A stretch of 64,000 nt of DNA from Bremia lactucae (taxonomy: Eukaryota; Oomycota; Peronosporomycetes; Peronosporales; Peronosporaceae), in assembly GCF_004359215.1 (NCBI RefSeq), contig NC_090610.1, forward strand, positions 11,204,321 through 11,268,320, in the 5' to 3' direction. Positions 35,107-46,364 of this stretch are shown in pieces (the stretch's first letter is position 1; every line of letters begins with the position of its first letter). The notes under the pieces were generated by a model. The model made no database searches. It was not told the DNA's origin and saw only the letters and a list, made by a program, of their open reading frames with translations. A program made the translations under genes and the position numbers.

Positions 35107-36430
35107 GATGCGTTCGCATCCTACGTCGCAATTCTATTGTGTACGCATTGCCTCTTCGATGCAGTACACGGAAAGGCCCAATGAACTTGGGTAGTAGTTT
35201 AATGCTACCCACATTAGTGACTAATCGTTTAGGTAAGTTTACCGTAGAGAGTAGCACTAGATCATTAATTTGAATGAATTAACATTTGCTCTTCCATGTT
35301 TGTCTGCATTCCATTTCTGTCGGTCCACTGCGTTAGCAATAGAATCCTGAACGAAACGGATAATTGATTCTCGAGTTAGCAGAAACTCTTCCGCTAACTC
35401 ATTTGTTTTGTCTTTTTCAGTACGCTTAGTGCGTACTGCCATGAGATCAATCTCATTTTCGATGTCGTTTTCTTCGACATTGACATCACTCGCGTCGTTG
35501 TTATTTTCGACGCGTGTTGAGCATGAGCCAGAATTGGTTTTGCTCCTGCGAGTCCCCCCCCCTTAGACTAGAGGATCCCTCTAATTGGGTCGGTATGCGA
35601 GGATGGCGTAAGCCATTCACAAAGAACGGTGTATGCGTTGTAGACGCATGCACCGAATTATTGATGGCGAATTCGACCATCGGTAAAAACTCGCTCCAAT
35701 TCGGATACGATTGGACGTAACCTCGAAGTATCTCTTCGAGGACGCTGTTTGATTATCCGTTTCTGGGTGATCGGATGTTGACATAGTCAGCCGTGTTCCG
35801 AGAGATCAGAATACGGATTGCCAAACTCCGCCGATAACGGTGGATCTCTATCCGAGACCAGTTCACGGAGTAAACCGTGGAATTTGAATACCGTGTCGAT
35901 AAAGACACGGGCACAACCCGGAGCCGTAATCGACTCTGGTACCGCAGCAAGGTGCACCATCTTGCTGAATCTGTCTACAAAAACAAGGATTCCATTATTT
36001 TTGTGGTCGTTTTCGGGAAATCCGAAGACGAAGTCCACAGATACGGACTGCCAACACTCTGCTGGAAGTTGTAGAGGTTGGAGAGGTGCACGGGATGAAG
36101 GGCTGGGCTTCACCCGTTGACATACTTCGCAAGCACGAACGTACTTGCGCATAAACTGATACTGGCGGGGCCAATAAAAGTCGCGACTTACTGTGAGTTA
36201 AGTTTTCTCACGTCCACGATGCCCAGTTATTGGTGCATCGTGACGCTCATACATGATGCGCAAGCGCAAATCATTGGGATTTGGGATGGAGTGTCGCCTG
36301 CAAGGGCTGTGAAATACAATATGCCGTTGCGTGTTGTGTATCGATCGGATGACGATCGATATAAAGCCGGTAAATATTAAAAAAGTATTATCGGATGCAT
36401 TTATCTGATAATCCAATAAACGCAACGGAC
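34411..36430 (-). pseudogene. F1 integrase and chromodomain, element Z
   Basis: Minus strand: H2C2 part (RIMYERHDAPITGHRGREKT, VRACEVCQRVKPSPSS), core (WQSVSVDFVFGFPENDHKNN, LVFVDRFSKMVHLAAVPESI, CARVFIDTVFKFHGLLRELV, SDRDPPL), C-terminal domain (SIIRFVQDSIANAVDRQK; VNLPKRLVTNVG; LLPKFIGPFRVLHRRGNAYT; THPTFYVGRLRPYH). A long linker is followed by the chromodomain QRFLVERILRDVKG, one in-frame stop (34614-34616), then RTSYLVRWCGLQPSHDSREP to a stop near 34411. It is relatively intact, with a few shifts. Confidence 0.75.
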
Positions 36431-38399
36431 CCTTATCTTCTTCGTAGGCTTTTTTTTAAGTCATCAAACAAGGTTGATGACAGAACACTTGAAATGAGTG
36501 TTGCAACAGTGGGATTATTTTCACTGTTGGAACGCGCAGCCGGCTCGAAATCGGGTCGGCATGGAATGGTCTGTCTTGATCTGCAATCGCGAAGATGGGC
36601 GATTGCATCAAGCTTTGCTTGATACCTTCGAAGGAATGCCGACAATCGGCGATCCATAGCGTTTTATCGTCTTTTTTTCAAAGACAAGAGAGATGAACTG
36701 TCATCTCGGCATAATTGCGGAAGTACTTATGCAAATACGCAGGAACTTTCCAAGTCCCTTGACATCGACTGGAACTGACCATCGGTAAATGCCTTGATCT
36801 TTTCGGGATCAGGGCGCACGCCGTGTTTACCGACGATGCACCCAAGAAGTAGTATTTAACTTGCAGCCACTATTCACTTCTTGAGATTTGAGTATAATTC
36901 ATGCTTTCGCATAAGTGTAAGAACCTAACGATCGTGGGTTTTATGAGCTTTCACGTCCGTCCTTTCGTTCATAGCCCGGCTACGAACGAAAAATCGTCGA
37001 AATAACTCAGTTCGAATTCTTGCACCGGTCTCAACAGATTCGTTACGCATCTGTTGAATGTTGCAGGGGTGTTACTAAGCCCCTGTGGCATTACTAGCTA
37101 TTCCCAGAGCATCCCACTAGAAGCGCTCACTGCAGTGTACGGGATGTCCCTTTCACGCATAAGGATTCGAAAAAATCAATCCATCAGATCCATAGACGAA
37201 AAGGTAATACTCTTAGACAAGCCATCTATGATTACGTCTCTTTTGGGTATCGGCGTTTGAGCCGGTACCGTGGCATCATTCAGATTATTGAATGCGTGCA
37301 TTATCCGCCACTATCCTGAGGCCTTTCACACACAGAAGGTCGGAGAGCTATATGGGGGGGTTACTCCCTAACATGGCCCGCTTTTAATCGATCGGTAAAG
37401 AATTTATCAATCGCAAGCAATTGTACACAAGGCAAGGGCCACTGCTTCACGACACAGTACTTCGAGCCCGGTTTAATCTCATGTCAAGTACCTTTACCCT
37501 AAGGCAACTTGCATGGAACTGCTTCAGGGAATACATCCCTGAATTCAATCAAACCTTGTATAAAGGATTGGTCTTAAGTGACTCCCAGGATTGAGTAGTA
37601 TATCTCTCAATCGATTATTCACATCAAGGACACTCCCGTTGATCGATGAGCTGCTGAGAACCCATTCGTTCTCTGCAAAAAGTAACTGCTGACCGGATAT
37701 CGGCTGCGTATTCGTCCTCTGTGACGAGTACGCAGATCTGCTGTATTCTACCACTATGCATATCTCTTAAGAACCGCTATGGTTCTAGGGTTGGTAATTG
37801 AGTTATCTCCGAAGTTAACTTCGGAGGCGCATACAGATCGAGAGTATAAGCGCCCACTTTTGATCCGTTATTCACCGAGACATTCAATGTCTCGGTTTCT
37901 TCATGAATCCCTTTTCCACAGGCTGCCGAGAGATTAATCCCTCGGGATGCTGAAGTCTTGTCACATCAGCATTAACGATTTGAGGAGATTTCTCCTCAAG
38001 TACGTGGGGACTTATTTCCTCAGCGTGTTCTGACTGAGACTGCGCTATCACAGTCGGGTCCTCTATGGTCGACACTCTGCTCGACCTAGGATCATCGTTG
38101 TGTCCCTTTAGGCAACCGATATCTTCCTTGAATGTCGCCCGATAGGCGTACATTCATGTCTCAATCCACTCGACTGTTTCGAGTGGTGGACCTTCGGCGC
38201 TGCCTGTGCATTAGCACAGCCACCGGTAGCTGACTCCAGAGTGTGATTAGTAATCACACTGTGATCTTGTGCAGTCGTACTAACGACCGTACTTTAAGTG
38301 AGGCCATCGCTTTCACACGTAGTAAATCCACACGCTTGTGGACGCTCCAAGACGTTCATCAGATGGCCATCTGATGAACGAGTGGCAGGCATCTTAAGG
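36431..38399 (-). pseudogene. F1 RT/RNase H remnant, element Z
   Basis: The RNase H start is joined directly to the pre-integrase spacer (IPCRPDFEPAARSNSENNPT, VATLISSVLSS), so most of RNase H is deleted at about 36560-36600. RT is recognisable only by comparison with element X and lies largely inside the duplicated block (36790-39225). It carries many stops. Confidence 0.6.
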
Positions 38400-39225
38400 G
38401 GTCGATGCTGCCAGCTTATCCTTGGCTCGTATTTTTGAGCCAAGGTAAACCTAGGATGACATCAATTTGTCATCCGAATCCAGTACGATGGAATCATCAT
38501 CATACTGTAAATCTTTCAATGTGTAGTGAAATTTCACTACCCGTTCCATCACTATTATGCATGCGCCTGTCGCAAGACGCACCGTCATATTCGTTGGAGG
38601 GATGTCGCGCCCAACATATTAAGCCTACGACACTCTAGCCACTGGCGACGAATAAAGCTATTCGACGCCCCATAGTTCACTAGGGCTCTAAGTGAAAAAA
38701 CATTTGTCACTTTTAATTTTCAAGGTGATGAGGGATACCTCATCACCAGGTGCAGAGACACATAACGATTGTGTGTCTGGAGCAACTTTAGTCAAGAGAT
38801 TTTCAAATTCTCTTGAGGTTGCTGGATCAGTAGGGCGTTGCGCCCCTACTGACCCCGACCACTTTTTGGCGGTCCGCCTTGCTGTTGCGATTTCGCAACA
38901 ACGTCGGACTCATGACCGTTGTCCTTTTTGGCATTCGGTCCAAATTTACGTTCAGTGCCCCTTGGTACTGGGCGTGGGCCACTACACTCATAAGCGTAGT
39001 GACCTAACTTTTGGCAGCGATGGCATTTCTGCAATCTCTTATTGTTCGAAAAGCGATGTCTCTCGCTTTCGACATTAAAGAGGTCCATAGGTTCTGGACC
39101 TCCAAGCTCGCGTCGTCGTGGAGGATGATATACGATGACGAACTAGCTTGAGCCTGTCTCAAGCTAAAGTCCTCCTGTTCCGCAACGGATATTGCTTTTT
39201 CAAGCGTATCCAGTTCCAAGCGGAA
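36790..39225. repeat. Long direct repeat, copy 2 (partner 19225-21660)
   Basis: Matches copy 1 over about 2,436 bp without gaps, covering gag 3' end, protease, linker and RT of a dead F1 element. The borders fall inside coding sequence of the element, not at LTRs. Confidence 0.85.
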
Positions 39226-39999
39226 TAGGTGCGTCTTCACGGGACCATCCGTAAGCCGGCTATTAGTGTGGGATTATCTGAAAGCCGTGTTGGTTCTGCA
39301 GCTCAAAGACCTTGCATGAACACCGAAATCAACGTGGTTTATGAACTGAGCTGTTCGTGATACAACTCGCTAAAAGTCGTTTGTGCTAGGAATAAGCGTG
39401 AGTATCACGCTTGCCTTGCTTGTATTTTAGAAGCTCTGATCGAGCTCTGAACTCAGCCTTAGGCGGTTGAAACGTCTGTTTGAGCTGGGCTTTAAAAGCC
39501 TCTAGCGAGCGAAAAACATATGGTTCGTGCAACTTGAGGCCCAATGCCCATGTTTTCGCACGACCTGCCAAATTTAATTGAACAAATGCGACTTGCATTT
39601 GCTCATCGACGATGGGACGAGCCTTTATGGCATCGTCCAACTCAACGAATCATCTTAAGAGGGAGTCTTCTTCGATTCCCCATGCTTAGAGATGTCAATC
39701 TTCAAGGTTTCGGGACGACGCGTCTGTACCTGTTGTAACCTCAACAGTTCAGCCTGTTGAGAGCCTTGCTGATTAAGCAAGGCCACCTTCTCCTTCGCCT
39801 CGTCAAGTTCATGTTGTATAAACTTGGCGATGGCTGAATGGAGGGCATATCTGTCTTAATCGGACAGCATGGCCAAGATGGCATCATTCCCTACGGTCGA
39901 ACCCATTCGTTCGACCGCACTCCTTTCTATGTCACTTAGAAAGGAGTAGCTATCAAACGAAACGTGATGCGAATTTCCATAATCATCTGACATGTCCAT
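38400..39999 (-). pseudogene. F1 gag and protease, element Z
   Basis: Gag starts at the ATG at 39999 (MDMSDDYGNSHHVSFDSYSF, then SDIERSAVERMGSTVGNDAI), with stops afterwards. Retrotrans_gag (AFVQLNLAGRAKTWALGLKL, KQTFQPPKAEFRARSELLKY) and knuckle CHRCQKLGHYAYEC follow. The protease reads ALVNYGASNSFIRRQW, with Asn for the catalytic Asp, and TVRLATGACIIVMERVV in a shifted frame. Confidence 0.7.
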
Positions 40000-40049
40000 G
40001 TTAGATAATAGAGCTGTGGTCCTTGGATGTAGTACAAAGTGCTACCAGG

Positions 40050-40478
40050 TGTAACGGGGCATTGCCGAATTCTACTGCTTCAGTACAAGTCCACTTCGCA
40101 CTGCTTCAGTGCGAGTGGTGCCTCACGTCACTTCACGTACACTAGTACATGCAGAGGAAGACTCTCTTTAAAACACTTGCTTTAAAGAGGGTTAAAAGTA
40201 AACTGTATTTAATATAATTAAATTCTTCTGTCTCAAACTACTTAATATGTATACTAGTACAAAACTTGTATTAAAGTTTATATACCTCTCTCTTTGCGCG
40301 CGTCCAGTGATGACTGGACCGCGGAGCAAGTAATTATAATGGCCTATATATCTACCAATGGATATCTTTCCGAATAATATTATGTAATGGAATATTCTCC
40401 AGATATTTTTTCCCTTTTAGATTATATAATATTAACAAACTTTGAGTGTTAATTCATGTAACGAAACACCCCGTTACA
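40050..40478 (-). repeat. F1-type LTR, 5' LTR of element Z
   Basis: 429 bp from TGTAACGGGGCATTGC to ACACCCCGTTACA. On the minus strand it is followed by CCTGGTAGCACTTTG and gag. Confidence 0.8.
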
Positions 40479-41492
40479 ATTACCTTGTGTGGTATTATTG
40501 ATAATAGCATGAATAAAGATATATATTTTCTGAGTCTTCATTCTTATCGTTTTTTTATAGGTAATAATACTTATGTAACGAATTATGTAACCCATTACAT
40601 CATATCATAGGGGAAAGGGTGTGTGTCCTTATTTAGTGTTAGCTTTTTATTTCACGACATGATTTATGTAATTAAAAATAGGAAAATGCTGCGTCAACAC
40701 TTCAATTCTCGAGTCATCCTGGTTAATTTCAAATAGTAAAGGATTGTTTTCGTCATTGAAATGGACCACCGCTAAAAACAGCGGGCTAAATTTGTCTCCG
40801 CTATCGATGACAAGAACGCCATTGGACCGATACAACTTCAGCATCAAATCTATTAAGATAATTCCAATTTCACGAATCTTAACTAGCTGGAGTCGAAAAC
40901 GGAATTACGACGACATGCAGTGTCACAGGCTTTGCCCTACATAAATGAAGCATTCTTTTGTTACATATGTCGCGCTTTCTGCTCATCAGATTCTTGCTAC
41001 AGGCCTGGACGTAGGTTCCAATGGTGCTAGTTCCCCTCTTCATTTAATTTAAGACTCTGCTGTGCCGACCACGCAATTGTTCTGCCTCGACTGAAATTGA
41101 CACTGGTCACTGCTGCATTTAGCGACATTTGTGCAAAGCACTGCACCCGACAACATGATATGATTGTGGGATTTACGAACTAGTCAGCGTGTGAACACGT
41201 AAACTGCGTGCATACGCTTGAGCGACAGCACAAGACAGGCTCTATAAATATATACAAGCTATATATATTTATATCGACAGCTCCGTGACTCTTTACAAAC
41301 AGTCGTATCAGATGAAATTTAATGTAAAATGTGCGTATATATTTCCACATGAAATGCATTGGAACACACTTGAACCATTCCAATCTCAACGTAGCAGCAG
41401 CTAACAAGCACACAAGCTTCGCCGACAGCTAATGTCTCAAGCCTTAAAATTTTACGAGTATTTTCTCAAGAAATCAACCAGCTAGGCTAGGT
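40479..41492. other. Intergenic, one weak minus-strand ORF
   Basis: A minus-strand frame from about 40910 to 40647 reads LVKIREIGIILIDLMLKLYR, then FLAVVHFNDENNPLLFEINQ and PIFNYINHVVK. It looks protein-like but matches no family I know and lacks a start exon. The remainder is the 3' flank of the membrane protein gene. Confidence 0.3.
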
Positions 41493-42821
41493 TTACACTC
41501 GAACGGCAGGCGAGTTAACGAACGATCCTTCCTCCATATCAGGGTCGTCGCTCTTGGCTTTCGCGCTATCCATCAAGCCTTTACGCTCCTTCGTGGCTTT
41601 CTCCTCCGGCTCGGTCTGCAAATCATCGTCCTCAACAGCGTGCTCCGCTTTGGCACCGGCAATCGTACGTTCCAGGTCTTTTTGAACTTTACGCTTGCGC
41701 AATACGAAGAATACTAACGCGGTAATAATGGCGATGAGCAATATAGTAGAAAACCCAACTATAGCCACCTCTTCCTTGTCGAAATCTTCAAGACGGGAAA
41801 GGAAGTCCGTATTCACTGCCTCAGCATCAACACCGTTTGTGGCGTGAATATGCTTCATTGGTTGGGCAAGGAACTTTTTCCGCTGTGAAGGGGTCATGCA
41901 CTCCGGAACTTCATCCTGAATGCGCAACCAGTTTACAATCTCTCCCTCCTCACGATGTCCGCACTCGGTCAAAAGCAATCGCTTTCCCTCCGGAATGAAA
42001 TTTAAAAGAAATCGACCTTGGGTCTCGTCTTCTCCATTTTTGGTGCAGTTAATATATGCCACGACGTGGTACGAAAAACGTCCATTCTCTTCCGCCTTTT
42101 GCTCCACAGCATTCATGGTCATATTAAAAGTGTCACACACCTCCGTGTCATTATACGAGATAAAGGCATAAAGCGATGCCTTAATGACAAGCAACGGAGG
42201 ATCGTCGTACACGCTGACCCACCCATCTTCATTGCGTAGATCAATCTTGTCAATTTCGGCACTTCCTTCGGAGGAATGATCAATAACGCCCTCGTTTTTG
42301 TTACCTTTAACCTTCTTGTCTTTGACTCCAGAGCCCGTCGCGGCCTCCGTCTCGGAGGCCTCGTCTTCCGTATCCGTCGTTGTAGCTGCGGCTTTCTTAG
42401 TCGCATTGTGTGACTTTTTCTTCTTGACGTTCTTCTTTGCTTTTTTTGCCTTTTTATGTTTAGCAGGAGCCTCAGCCGCATCATCATCAGCAACGGCAGA
42501 GGTCGCGGCATGCTTCGCCTTTTTCTTCTTCTTAGGAGCCACCGGTTGCGTCTCTTCTTGAGTAGCATCGTCCTCGCTAGCCTTTTTGGCTACTTTTTTC
42601 TTCTTCTTCTTGGGGGACTTCTTGACAGGCTCCACATCGTCATCCTCGGTCGAGGGAGTGGACATACGACGAGCCTCTGTTAACATTTCATTATTCGAGG
42701 CTTCCAAATGAGCAACATTGGGCTCTGCACTGATGTCCAATGCGCTCGTGCCTGGAAGGGATATAGCTGAAATTGCAGCAGCCGCCAACAATGACGCCCG
42801 AAACACTTGTGAAAGTCGCAT
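41493..42821 (-). CDS. Type I single-pass membrane protein with Lys-rich luminal/extracellular segment
   Basis: 442 residues, intronless. Residues 1-28 form a clear signal peptide (MRLSQVFRASLLAAAAISAI, then SLPGTSALD), so the ATG at 42821 is preferred over the in-frame ATG at 42959. Residues about 65-170 are a low-complexity Lys/Ala/Glu region with KKSPKKKKKK and several KKAKK runs. Residues about 195-345 look globular (WVSVYDDPPLLVIKASLYAF, CDTFNMTMNAVEQ, YHVVAYINCTKNG, LLLTECGHREEG, VPECMTPSQRKKF), with five Cys and three N-glycosylation sequons there (NDT, NMT, NCT). One TM helix lies near 367-390 (VAIVGFSTILLIAIITALVF), followed by the stop-transfer LRKRKVQK and an acidic cytosolic tail. 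I do not recognise the family. The divergent reading frame through the Lys-rich part is a composition shadow. Confidence 0.75.
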   Translation of the reverse strand: MRLSQVFRASLLAAAAISAISLPGTSALDISAEPNVAHLEASNNEMLTEARRMSTPSTEDDDVEPVKKSPKKKKKKVAKKASEDDATQEETQPVAPKKKKKAKHAATSAVADDDAAEAPAKHKKAKKAKKNVKKKKSHNATKKAAATTTDTEDEASETEAATGSGVKDKKVKGNKNEGVIDHSSEGSAEIDKIDLRNEDGWVSVYDDPPLLVIKASLYAFISYNDTEVCDTFNMTMNAVEQKAEENGRFSYHVVAYINCTKNGEDETQGRFLLNFIPEGKRLLLTECGHREEGEIVNWLRIQDEVPECMTPSQRKKFLAQPMKHIHATNGVDAEAVNTDFLSRLEDFDKEEVAIVGFSTILLIAIITALVFFVLRKRKVQKDLERTIAGAKAEHAVEDDDLQTEPEEKATKERKGLMDSAKAKSDDPDMEEGSFVNSPAVRV

Positions 42822-44429
42822 ATTTGCCAAAAATACCAAATTAGAAGCACTTGCGGGGATTGCTGGGCTCGAGGGAAATTCGAGATTGATGGGACTACAA
42901 CGTGGGCGGCTGCGAGCCGATGTCGACACGAACGTCTGCACCGAGTGCCCAATCAGCATGCGGTATGGGAACTGAATTCAGGGTATGCCACGACAGAGGT
43001 CAAACACGATCGCAAGATTTCGATGCACCAATCGGTTTGTGAGGGGCAGATAAGATGACAGGTCAATATAGCGCTGTCCTAGCCGCGCCGGTAAAGTGTG
43101 GCGGAGAGAAAGGGGCGGGGGAGAGCTCAAATTGAGGTACGAGATGACTACAACTATGCGACTCAAGGCTTCAACAAATTACCGGTACATGTATCAACAA
43201 ATACATCAACGCTCTCGTGCCGAATTGTAAATATTGCATTATAAGTAGACGTAGTTGGTGAAGGATATGGAAAGACTGCACACGGAGGCAATGGCCGCCA
43301 AAGCTAAGCAGTGGCTAATTGAGATGCCATCAACAATTAGGCGCCGCATAAATATTGTTGTTTCGGGATCAAGATTTTGTTCCCACGCACGCTCTCAACG
43401 TCGAACGCACCCAATCAGCGCACGCTGCGTGGCGACAACTTTCGTATCTAATCGAGAAATTCTGAACCCATGTTGTTATAAAGCTCCAATAACCGCCAGG
43501 ACAAAGGCTCTCTGAGCATTCAAAGCAGCTATAAATCTGAAGTAGCAATGGCGAAGCCAGTGACTGCGATGCCGAATAATGTAATGATGGTATTGAACAG
43601 GACGTCGAGGGGGCAACTCCCAAAAGCGCGCGTGTGCACTATAATCGAGGAGGTACGAAGCGTGATGGCTGATATATGGCGAAATTAATGCACGACTACA
43701 GCATCCTCTTGGGCTTAAATGCAATCGATGAATACAAAGACGCTGTAATGCTAACAAGATGATATGTGTGAAGGTTGGCGTTCAAACGAAGCCGAACTAG
43801 ATAGTTAAGGTGAACAATCTTTTCTCTGTCGAAAGCAATGGTGATGCTGAAGCTCAGATTTCTTGTGCGGTAAATGGAAGCAAAGATTAAGTTGACAATT
43901 TTTTAACAAAATCGAGATCAACTGGATAAAGCTTGTACAATTTGTAAAGCTTCCTACTTGTAAAGTTTTGCGTGGTAAGTTATCTACGTTCTTCAATAAG
44001 ACCTGCACGATCTCACGCATATGTCTCGTTGCGGCGTTAATATGACGAAGATTGGAATAAATGCGCGCTCCCATTGTAATGCTGACAGCATTGTGAACGG
44101 CTGTCGCCATGTCTGCGAATGCGAAAACGAAGTGAAAAAAATGAGAGAAAGTTAAGAATGGTGAAAATTTTAGCTTAGCCAGCACCTAGGTGGCTTCCGT
44201 CGCTCGTCGTTGACTCACACTGTTTAGTATATTTTACATTTTTGAGAACACTGTAAAACTAAACATATTATATCATACATTTAAGCATGATTTCAAAAAA
44301 AATTACAAGAAACAAAAATTCACTAAAGTAAAATTTCAATATATCAATCTATAATTACATGGAAGAATTATAGCAAACTTGGAAAGCAGCATTCATAATG
44401 TGCTGTTAAAACGGACTAAAATTGCTCTA
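42822..44429. other. Intergenic region with weak membrane-protein-like exon fragments
   Basis: On the minus strand, 43640-43530 reads RAFGSCPLDVLFNTIITLFG and IAVTGFAIATSDL then stop, a convincing TM helix reminiscent of EMC5/MMGT-type small proteins. 44110-43948 reads MATAVHNAVSITMGARIYSN and RHMREIVQVLLKNVDNLPRK. I could not join these into a gene, so none is annotated. Confidence 0.3.
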
Positions 44430-44819
44430 TTTTACACAGTCCCCGTTAAGAGCACTTTGTGTACTTAAGGGAATGGTCAATTTCTTAAGTAGAGTAATTA
44501 GACCCACCACTTGGGTGTGGTTCACATCGAGACCCACCCTTGAGTATGTGATGCACATAGGTGCATTCACGTTGGAAGGGATGACTATTAAATATAATCA
44601 GTCCGAAAACTACTTCCTAGTTCGTAAGTGCGCACGTGGAGCCAGATTACAGCTCTCGTGACGTCACTTAAACTAACGCTTATACTTCTTACGGTGAGGT
44701 CGCTTAGGCACCCACCAACTACCTCACTACACCTGAGAGAAGACGGTCAAATCGCTTCCACGCTGTGCTAAGGTGTGTACTGAAGTAGAGCATGGCCGCA
44801 ATAGACGTGCCGACCTACA
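44430..44819 (+). repeat. Solo F2-type LTR, opposite orientation
   Basis: 390 bp that reads as the inverse of the F2 LTRs at 25622 and 49521 (TTTACACAGTCCCCGTTAAG ... GTGCCGACCTACA). It is not followed by a primer-binding motif or gag, so it is a solo or truncated LTR. Confidence 0.65.
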
Positions 44820-44879
44820 ATTGTGGGACCTGAAATCCTTCCCACGACCCGCATCTCTGAGCGTGTACGTGAGGATTAG

Positions 44880-45321
44880 TGTAACGGGGCACTACGACTT
44901 GTGCTGCTTCAGTACAAGTCCACTTCGCACTGAAGCAGTTGCGAGTGGTGCCTTACATTATTTCACGTACACTATAACGTGCAGAGGAAGACTTCTCTTT
45001 AAGGCAACTAGCTTATAGAGGGTTAAATGAAAGCTGTATTAATATAATTAAGTATCTCTTCTTTCTATCTGTTGACTTCTAACTTAATTATAAACTTATA
45101 CTAAACATGCAATTGAAATCTTATCTGTCTCTCTCTTTTGTTTACATATACAGTTGATTAGTCTGCGAAATAAATAGATATAATGGCCTATACCTATTTA
45201 TGGATAAGATTTCTGAACATACTATTTAAAGCAATATCCTCCAAATATTATCTACCTCTTAGATAATATATTAATTAACAACCTTAAGTGTTAATTTCAT
45301 GTAGCGATATACCCCGTTACA
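44880..45321 (-). repeat. F1-type LTR (3' LTR side)
   Basis: 442 bp from TGTAACGGGGCACTACG to ATACCCCGTTACA. In minus orientation the body to its right is the element 3' end, which here carries the opposite-strand ORF. Confidence 0.75.
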
Positions 45322-45453
45322 TCACCGCTCCCTTAAACGACAATCACTCTGACTGTCATTGGATGGAGTGGTCACTATGTGATCACTTAATTTAAAAACG
45401 ATGTTGATTGGTCAGAACCATCATTTTAAATTCATCGCAAAAAGAACAAACTC

Positions 45454-46362
45454 ATGCGGGGTGTTGATAGTGCTGCGCCTTCAGCTGCGATTCGTGCAGC
45501 CGCGGGTGACGCACTGTTATCTCTTGCGGCAGACGGACCGTCTGCCGTAGTATCTTCCACTCGCGCAACACTTGATGTTGTCGGTGCACGTGGTGATTCA
45601 CCACGTGAATACGACCCCTCTTTGGAGGTCGACTTCGAATGCGAGTCGGACGAAATGGCCGACTCGGGGAGAATAGAACAGTCGCCTGATAAACGTCAGG
45701 CGGCTGACCATGAGCCTTTGAATGAGAGGGCTGACTATGAGCCTTCGAATGAGAGGGCTGACTATGAGCCTTCGAATGAGAGGGCTGACTATGAGCCGTC
45801 GAATGAGAGGGCTCATTCTGATAGACGAGTTAATAGTCTATTTGGTTCCGACGATGAGGATGATCCCTCATCGCCCGTTCCGGCTCCCGTACGGTCACCT
45901 GCACCTGTTTCTGTGCAAGGTGATGACGATGGCGTAAGCCATCGTAATAAAAGTTCTTGTGGTACCACTGCTTCAGTAGTAACTACTCAGGGGAGGGAAG
46001 ACACTAAAATGTTTAATCTCGCCCCTGAAAAGAAGCCGTGGCTTTTACCAGAACGGCTAATCATTTGCATGTCTGGAGAGACGATTCCTCACAATAAAAA
46101 TCCCTTATTGATTGCGACAAAGCTACATGGCCTGTATCTTAGCGCGAAGAACATTCGCGCTGAGAAGATTTTTATATCCATGCTTTTTTTAAGCATCGAT
46201 GGTTTAGTGGCAACAATAAGCAAGATAAAGTCTCGCTTATGCAAGCCTGGAACGCTTTCACTCACAATGTCAAAGACATTGGACGCGAAGCCTGGCTTCA
46301 AAAACGCGATTCGCGTTAAGTTTGAGAAACGAACTTCAACCGGTGCATACGAATGCAAGTAA
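45454..46362 (+). CDS. F1 antisense ORF, N-terminal part
   Basis: 302 residues from a real ATG, 133 bp inside the F1 LTR, on the strand opposite to the element's pol. The Ala-rich start (APSAAIRAAAGDALLSLAAD) is followed by an acidic disordered region, with four 9-residue repeats of the type DYEPSNERA. A conserved part EKKPWLLPERL, IATKLHGLYLSAKNIRAEK comes next. The copy at 63150 continues, in better shape, into WSAFIRNVKDIGREAWLQKL and FEKRTPTG. F3 has a related segment, NIGREVWLDKLN and FEKRTP, near 60250-60170 on its opposite strand. It probably encodes an accessory protein of the retroelement; no function can be named. It ends where F2 sequence begins (about 46365), and the last 60 residues seem frameshifted. 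Confidence 0.5.
   Translation: MRGVDSAAPSAAIRAAAGDALLSLAADGPSAVVSSTRATLDVVGARGDSPREYDPSLEVDFECESDEMADSGRIEQSPDKRQAADHEPLNERADYEPSNERADYEPSNERADYEPSNERAHSDRRVNSLFGSDDEDDPSSPVPAPVRSPAPVSVQGDDDGVSHRNKSSCGTTASVVTTQGREDTKMFNLAPEKKPWLLPERLIICMSGETIPHNKNPLLIATKLHGLYLSAKNIRAEKIFISMLFLSIDGLVATISKIKSRLCKPGTLSLTMSKTLDAKPGFKNAIRVKFEKRTSTGAYECK
45706..45813 (+). repeat. 27-bp tandem repeat, four units
   Basis: Units 45706-45732, 45733-45759, 45760-45786 and 45787-45813 (GACTATGAGCCTTCGAATGA followed by GAGGGCT). In frame, each encodes DYEPSNERA. The related copy near 63404 has a single unit. Confidence 0.85.
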
Positions 46363-46364
46363 TT

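Noticed and set aside
40647..40910. Protein-like minus ORF (FLAVVHFNDENNPLLFEINQ)
   Set aside because: No family, no upstream exon and next to an LTR; too weak to call a gene.
42119..42568. 149-residue Arg-rich ORF on the minus strand
   Set aside because: It is a frame shadow of the Lys-rich region of the membrane protein at 41493-42821.
43530..43640. TM helix resembling an EMC5/MMGT-type protein on minus
   Set aside because: Convincing helix, but no start, no splice path and frames that do not join; kept only as a note.
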